From positions 1 through 7,856 of the forward strand of contig CAMPKR010000110.1 in assembly GCA_946887345.1 (NCBI GenBank): DNA of 7,856 nt, read 5' to 3'. Position 1 is the stretch's first letter, and each line of letters starts with the position of its first letter. Below the pieces are notes generated by a model. The model saw only the letters and a list, made by a program, of their open reading frames with translations. It was not told where the DNA came from and searched no databases. The stretch is from an uncultured Bacteroidota bacterium. GTDB taxonomy: Bacteria > Bacteroidota > Bacteroidia > Chitinophagales > Chitinophagaceae. Of the stretch, positions 5,635 through 7,856 are shown one piece after another. The translations under genes and the position numbers were made by a program.

Positions 5635-6984
5635 ATGAAACAACTATCCTTATTAATTGCACTCTGTTGTATCAGCCTGCTATCAGCAGCACAGACATTT
5701 GACATTCGCAATGTAAAAACTAATTTATTTATACCCTGGGAAATTATCTACGGTCCGGACGGAAATATATGGTTTACCCAGAAGAACGGTTTTGTATGTC
5801 GTACGAACCCGGCTTCAGGTGCTACTGACACCTTGTACCATGAGGTGAACAATGTAGTACAAAGTGAAGGTGGTATGCTGGGTATGGCTCTGCATCCACA
5901 GTTCCCTTCAACACCATATGTATATGTTGCATATCAATACACGCAGGGAGGCTATAAAGAACGCATAGTGCGATATACCTATTTCCCGGTGGGCGATACA
6001 CTGGGTAGCCCGCTGAGTTTGCTGGAAAATATTACCGGCAACAACTATCATAATGGTTGCAGACTACTGGCCCTGAACGACAAGCTTTTCATAAGCACCG
6101 GGGATGCAGGAAATACTGCTTTGTCGCAGGATGTGAATTCACTGAGCGGGAAAATACTGCGCATTAATCTTGACGGCACTATGCCTAATGACAACCCCTT
6201 CCCGGGTAACCCTACCTGGAGCTGGGGCGACAGGAATAGCCAGGGTATGGTATATGCTAACGGCAAACTATATACCTCGATGCACGGTGACAACTCTGAT
6301 GATGAAATAAACATAATAGAGCCGGGACGGAACTATGGCTGGCCAGCAGTGGAAGGATACTGCGATCTTTCCGGCGAGATGAGTTTTTGCTCTGATTCTA
6401 ATGTGGTGGAACCAATCTATGCATGGACGCCTACAATAGCAGTATGCGGAATGGATTACTACAACCATCCCATGTTCCCCCAGTGGCAGAATTCTCTTAT
6501 TGTGACCACTCTAAAGGATACCAGCCTCCACATACTAAAGCTGAACAATACCCATGATTCCGTGATAGCCGAAATACACATCGACACCCTGCACATAGGC
6601 AGGATCAGGGATATATGCATCTCGCCCGAGGGAAGTATATTTCTTTCAACAAGCGTGTCGCCTATGGGCGGTACAGGAGTAAAAGTGGACAGGATAGTGG
6701 AGCTGGTGGATTCTACCTATTACCTGAAGACAGCTACGCTAAAGCAGGCAAATGCTCTGGATATTTATCCTAACCCAACGAAAGATGAGATAAGTGTTAG
6801 TGTAAGGAAGACCAATATCAATGGCATGAACTATGTGTTAAGCAATAGTATTGGGCAGGTAATGCTGCATGGCAAGTTGGAAAAGAACAGCATATCTCTC
6901 AAGTATCTGCCTCCAGGTATTTACCAATTAAGGCTTGATGGCAAAAACGGCGAACACTACAGCGGCAAGATATTAAAAGAATAA
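5635..6984 (+). CDS. Secreted PQQ-dependent sugar (glucose/sorbosone) dehydrogenase-like beta-propeller with T9SS sorting domain
   Basis: The protein has 449 residues. A signal peptide (1-20, MKQLSLLIALCCISLLSAAQ) precedes a GSDH-type six-bladed propeller. Family landmarks are IPWEIIYGPDGNIWFTQ (33-49), QSEGGMLGMALHP (76-88), NYHNGCR (137-143) with His139 as the likely catalytic base, STGDAGN (154-160), GDRNSQGM (198-205) and GRNYGWPAVEG (231-241). C243 and C252 could form a disulfide. From about residue 374 there is a T9SS type A sorting domain (LDIYPNPTKDEISV, then LPPGIYQLRL and a basic end, KILKE). This predicts outer-membrane export and cell-surface or extracellular delivery. The likely role is oxidation of sugars or other alcohols with PQQ and Ca2+. 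The substrate is unknown, and many such propellers are uncharacterised. GDRN replaces the more usual GHRN. It is transcribed divergently from pnuC as a single gene. A one-mismatch -7 element (TAATTTTA, 5603-5610) is the only promoter hint. Confidence 0.9.
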   Translation: MKQLSLLIALCCISLLSAAQTFDIRNVKTNLFIPWEIIYGPDGNIWFTQKNGFVCRTNPASGATDTLYHEVNNVVQSEGGMLGMALHPQFPSTPYVYVAYQYTQGGYKERIVRYTYFPVGDTLGSPLSLLENITGNNYHNGCRLLALNDKLFISTGDAGNTALSQDVNSLSGKILRINLDGTMPNDNPFPGNPTWSWGDRNSQGMVYANGKLYTSMHGDNSDDEINIIEPGRNYGWPAVEGYCDLSGEMSFCSDSNVVEPIYAWTPTIAVCGMDYYNHPMFPQWQNSLIVTTLKDTSLHILKLNNTHDSVIAEIHIDTLHIGRIRDICISPEGSIFLSTSVSPMGGTGVKVDRIVELVDSTYYLKTATLKQANALDIYPNPTKDEISVSVRKTNINGMNYVLSNSIGQVMLHGKLEKNSISLKYLPPGIYQLRLDGKNGEHYSGKILKE

Positions 6985-6999
6985 TGCTGTGATGAAGTT

Positions 7000-7030
7000 T
7001 TTGGAGAATCGGGTAGAAATCCTATTTTTG
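7000..7030 (+). promoter_or_regulatory. Complete Bacteroidetes-type promoter for tRNA-Phe
   Basis: TTTG at 7000-7003 and TATTTTTG at 7023-7030 are separated by exactly 19 nt. Both halves match the Bacteroidetes primary-sigma consensus (TTTG, 19-21 nt, TAnnTTTG). Transcription would start near 7034-7037, about 15 nt before the mature tRNA 5' end, leaving a short leader for RNase P to remove. It begins 15 nt after the preceding stop codon, so the tRNA need not depend on read-through. Confidence 0.8.
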
Positions 7031-7049
7031 CACTCCCGAACAGGGAACT

Positions 7050-7122
7050 GGTACAGTAACTCAGTTGGTAGAGTGGCAGACTGAAAATCTGCTGGTCGGC
7101 GGTTCAAGTCCGTCCTGTACCA
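7050..7122 (+). tRNA. tRNA-Phe (anticodon GAA)
   Basis: The 73-nt gene folds into a standard cloverleaf. The acceptor stem GGTACAG pairs with CTGTACC (7115-7121), followed by discriminator A7122. The D stem is ACTC/GAGT with loop AGTTGGTA. The anticodon stem GCAGA/TCTGC carries loop CTGAAAA, placing GAA at 7083-7085, which decodes Phe codons. The variable loop is TGGTC. The T stem GGCGG/CCGTC has one G-T pair and loop TTCAAGT. No CCA is encoded after the discriminator, so the 3' end must be added by the CCA-adding enzyme. It has its own promoter and terminator and appears to be monocistronic. Confidence 0.97.
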
Positions 7123-7124
7123 CA

Positions 7125-7152
7125 AAAAAGCCTCGCAGAAGCGGGGCTTTTT
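7125..7152. terminator. Bidirectional Rho-independent terminator
   Basis: A 12-bp stem, AAAAAGCCTCGC (7125-7136) against GCGGGGCTTTTT (7141-7152), closes an AGAA loop with one T-G wobble. The T run on the plus strand ends transcription of tRNA-Phe, whose last base is 2 nt upstream. On the minus strand the mirrored A run gives six U residues just past the stop of the M61 peptidase gene (stop codon 7157-7155). One hairpin therefore serves both convergent transcripts. Confidence 0.92.
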
Positions 7153-7154
7153 CC

Positions 7155-7856
7155 TTAGTTCTTCAACCACGCATTCTTTAGCGCAGCTTTACTGCCAAGG
7201 GTGAACTTATAACCCTCACCTTCAGTGTAATTAAGTGTCGCCTTGGCTTTCAGTTCTACAACCTCTCCCTTACGTTCTACTTTCATAGTAATGTAGCCAC
7301 CTTCCCTTATGCCATAGCCCATCATTACAACAGAACTTATATCATGAGCATCAAATTTTCTCGCATTCATTTCCAGCAATACGTCATCTTTCTGCACACC
7401 AAGCGAGTTTAGAAACTTATTATTCCTGTCGGGCATGGTAGCGGTTACTTTGTTGGCGGCTGAATCTACACTGATATATGGCTTTTGGGCTACAAGGAAT
7501 GCAATAGGCTCCGGCACCCTCACGGTAGCAGGTTGCACTCCTACCCTCTCCAGGTACTTATCGTAGTCTATAGGGTTGCCATGAACAATATGCCGGTCGG
7601 TGAACTCCCCTACTTCCGGATAGGTCATAGCCGTAAATTCAGTTATAAACTCTTTGTCCTCAAAAGGTTTATCCGGACCGTATTTCCGGGCCAGTTCACC
7701 TATCACACTCAGAAGACCCCGTTTACCGCCTGATTTTTCCCTGATGATAATATCAATACACATAGACATAAGAGCGCCTTTCAAGTATACATTGGAAAAC
7801 TGGTCCTGCATCTTAGGCAGTAGTATCAGCCTGCTCATGCGGGTGAACGACAGGGT
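7155..7856 (-). CDS. M61-family (glycyl aminopeptidase-like) peptidase, C-terminal part with PDZ domain (partial)
   Basis: The reverse-strand frame is open from the right edge to TAA at 7157-7155, giving 233 residues. The 5' part lies outside, and an internal ATG at 7838 is not a credible start because the frame continues unbroken upstream. The first third reads like the helical region of M61 peptidases after the zinc site: QDQFSNVYLKGALMSMCIDI, then GGKRGLLSVIGELARKYG, FTAMTYPEVGEF and PIDYDKYLERVGV. The catalytic HExxH motif should lie upstream and is not visible. The last 90 or so residues form a PDZ-like domain with NSLGVQKDDVLLEMN and GGYITMKVERKGE. M61 enzymes are zinc aminopeptidases, usually exported in Bacteroidetes; location and substrate cannot be judged from this fragment. 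The gene converges on tRNA-Phe and shares its terminator. Confidence 0.85.
   Translation of the reverse strand, partial: TLSFTRMSRLILLPKMQDQFSNVYLKGALMSMCIDIIIREKSGGKRGLLSVIGELARKYGPDKPFEDKEFITEFTAMTYPEVGEFTDRHIVHGNPIDYDKYLERVGVQPATVRVPEPIAFLVAQKPYISVDSAANKVTATMPDRNNKFLNSLGVQKDDVLLEMNARKFDAHDISSVVMMGYGIREGGYITMKVERKGEVVELKAKATLNYTEGEGYKFTLGSKAALKNAWLKN

Noticed and set aside
1..7856. CRISPR array, mobile element, toxin-antitoxin pair, defence island or other new system
   Set aside because: No regularly spaced repeats, transposase or integrase motifs, terminal inverted repeats or small paired genes were seen on either strand. The genes belong to recognised housekeeping, salvage or secretion-linked families, apart from one lipoprotein of unknown role.

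Overview
The window looks like a chromosomal segment of a Bacteroidetes (Bacteroidota) bacterium, probably Chitinophagaceae-like. Four things point that way: TAnnTTTG-type -7 promoter elements, a secreted protein with a C-terminal type IX secretion (T9SS/Por) sorting domain, a MetH that begins at its pterin-binding module, and start sites without clear Shine-Dalgarno sequences. These assignments come from recognised family motifs only; no database search was run.

Layout. Positions 1-563 (minus) hold the N-terminal part of a split cobalamin-dependent methionine synthase, which runs off the left edge. Positions 689-5563 (minus) hold a tightly packed six-gene run. In transcription order it is pnuC (nicotinamide riboside importer), a PAP2-family membrane/periplasmic phosphatase, a stand-alone NadR-type nicotinamide riboside kinase, a YciO/YrdC-family protein, ligA (NAD+-dependent DNA ligase) and a small lipoprotein. 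Neighbouring genes overlap by 40 and 28 nt or are separated by 4, 29 and 11 nt, so one operon starting near 5575 is likely. From a short divergent spacer (5564-5634), 5635-6984 (plus) encodes a secreted PQQ-type sugar/sorbosone dehydrogenase-like beta-propeller with a T9SS tail. A tRNA-Phe(GAA) follows at 7050-7122, with a textbook Bacteroidetes promoter and a strong bidirectional terminator. Positions 7155-7856 (minus) hold the C-terminal part of an M61-family peptidase with a PDZ domain, cut by the right edge.

How the genes relate. The operon has an NAD theme. PnuC imports nicotinamide riboside and the kinase traps it as NMN on the way to NAD+. LigA consumes NAD+ and releases NMN and AMP. 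The phosphatase lies between importer and kinase and overlaps both, which raises the untested idea that it dephosphorylates nucleotides outside the membrane to supply PnuC. The lipoprotein and the YciO protein have no obvious NAD link.

There is no CRISPR array, insertion sequence, integrase, toxin-antitoxin pair or defence locus in the window, and no gene-free stretch longer than 125 bp. I do not see a clearly novel system; the PAP2-containing NAD-salvage operon is the most interesting lead.
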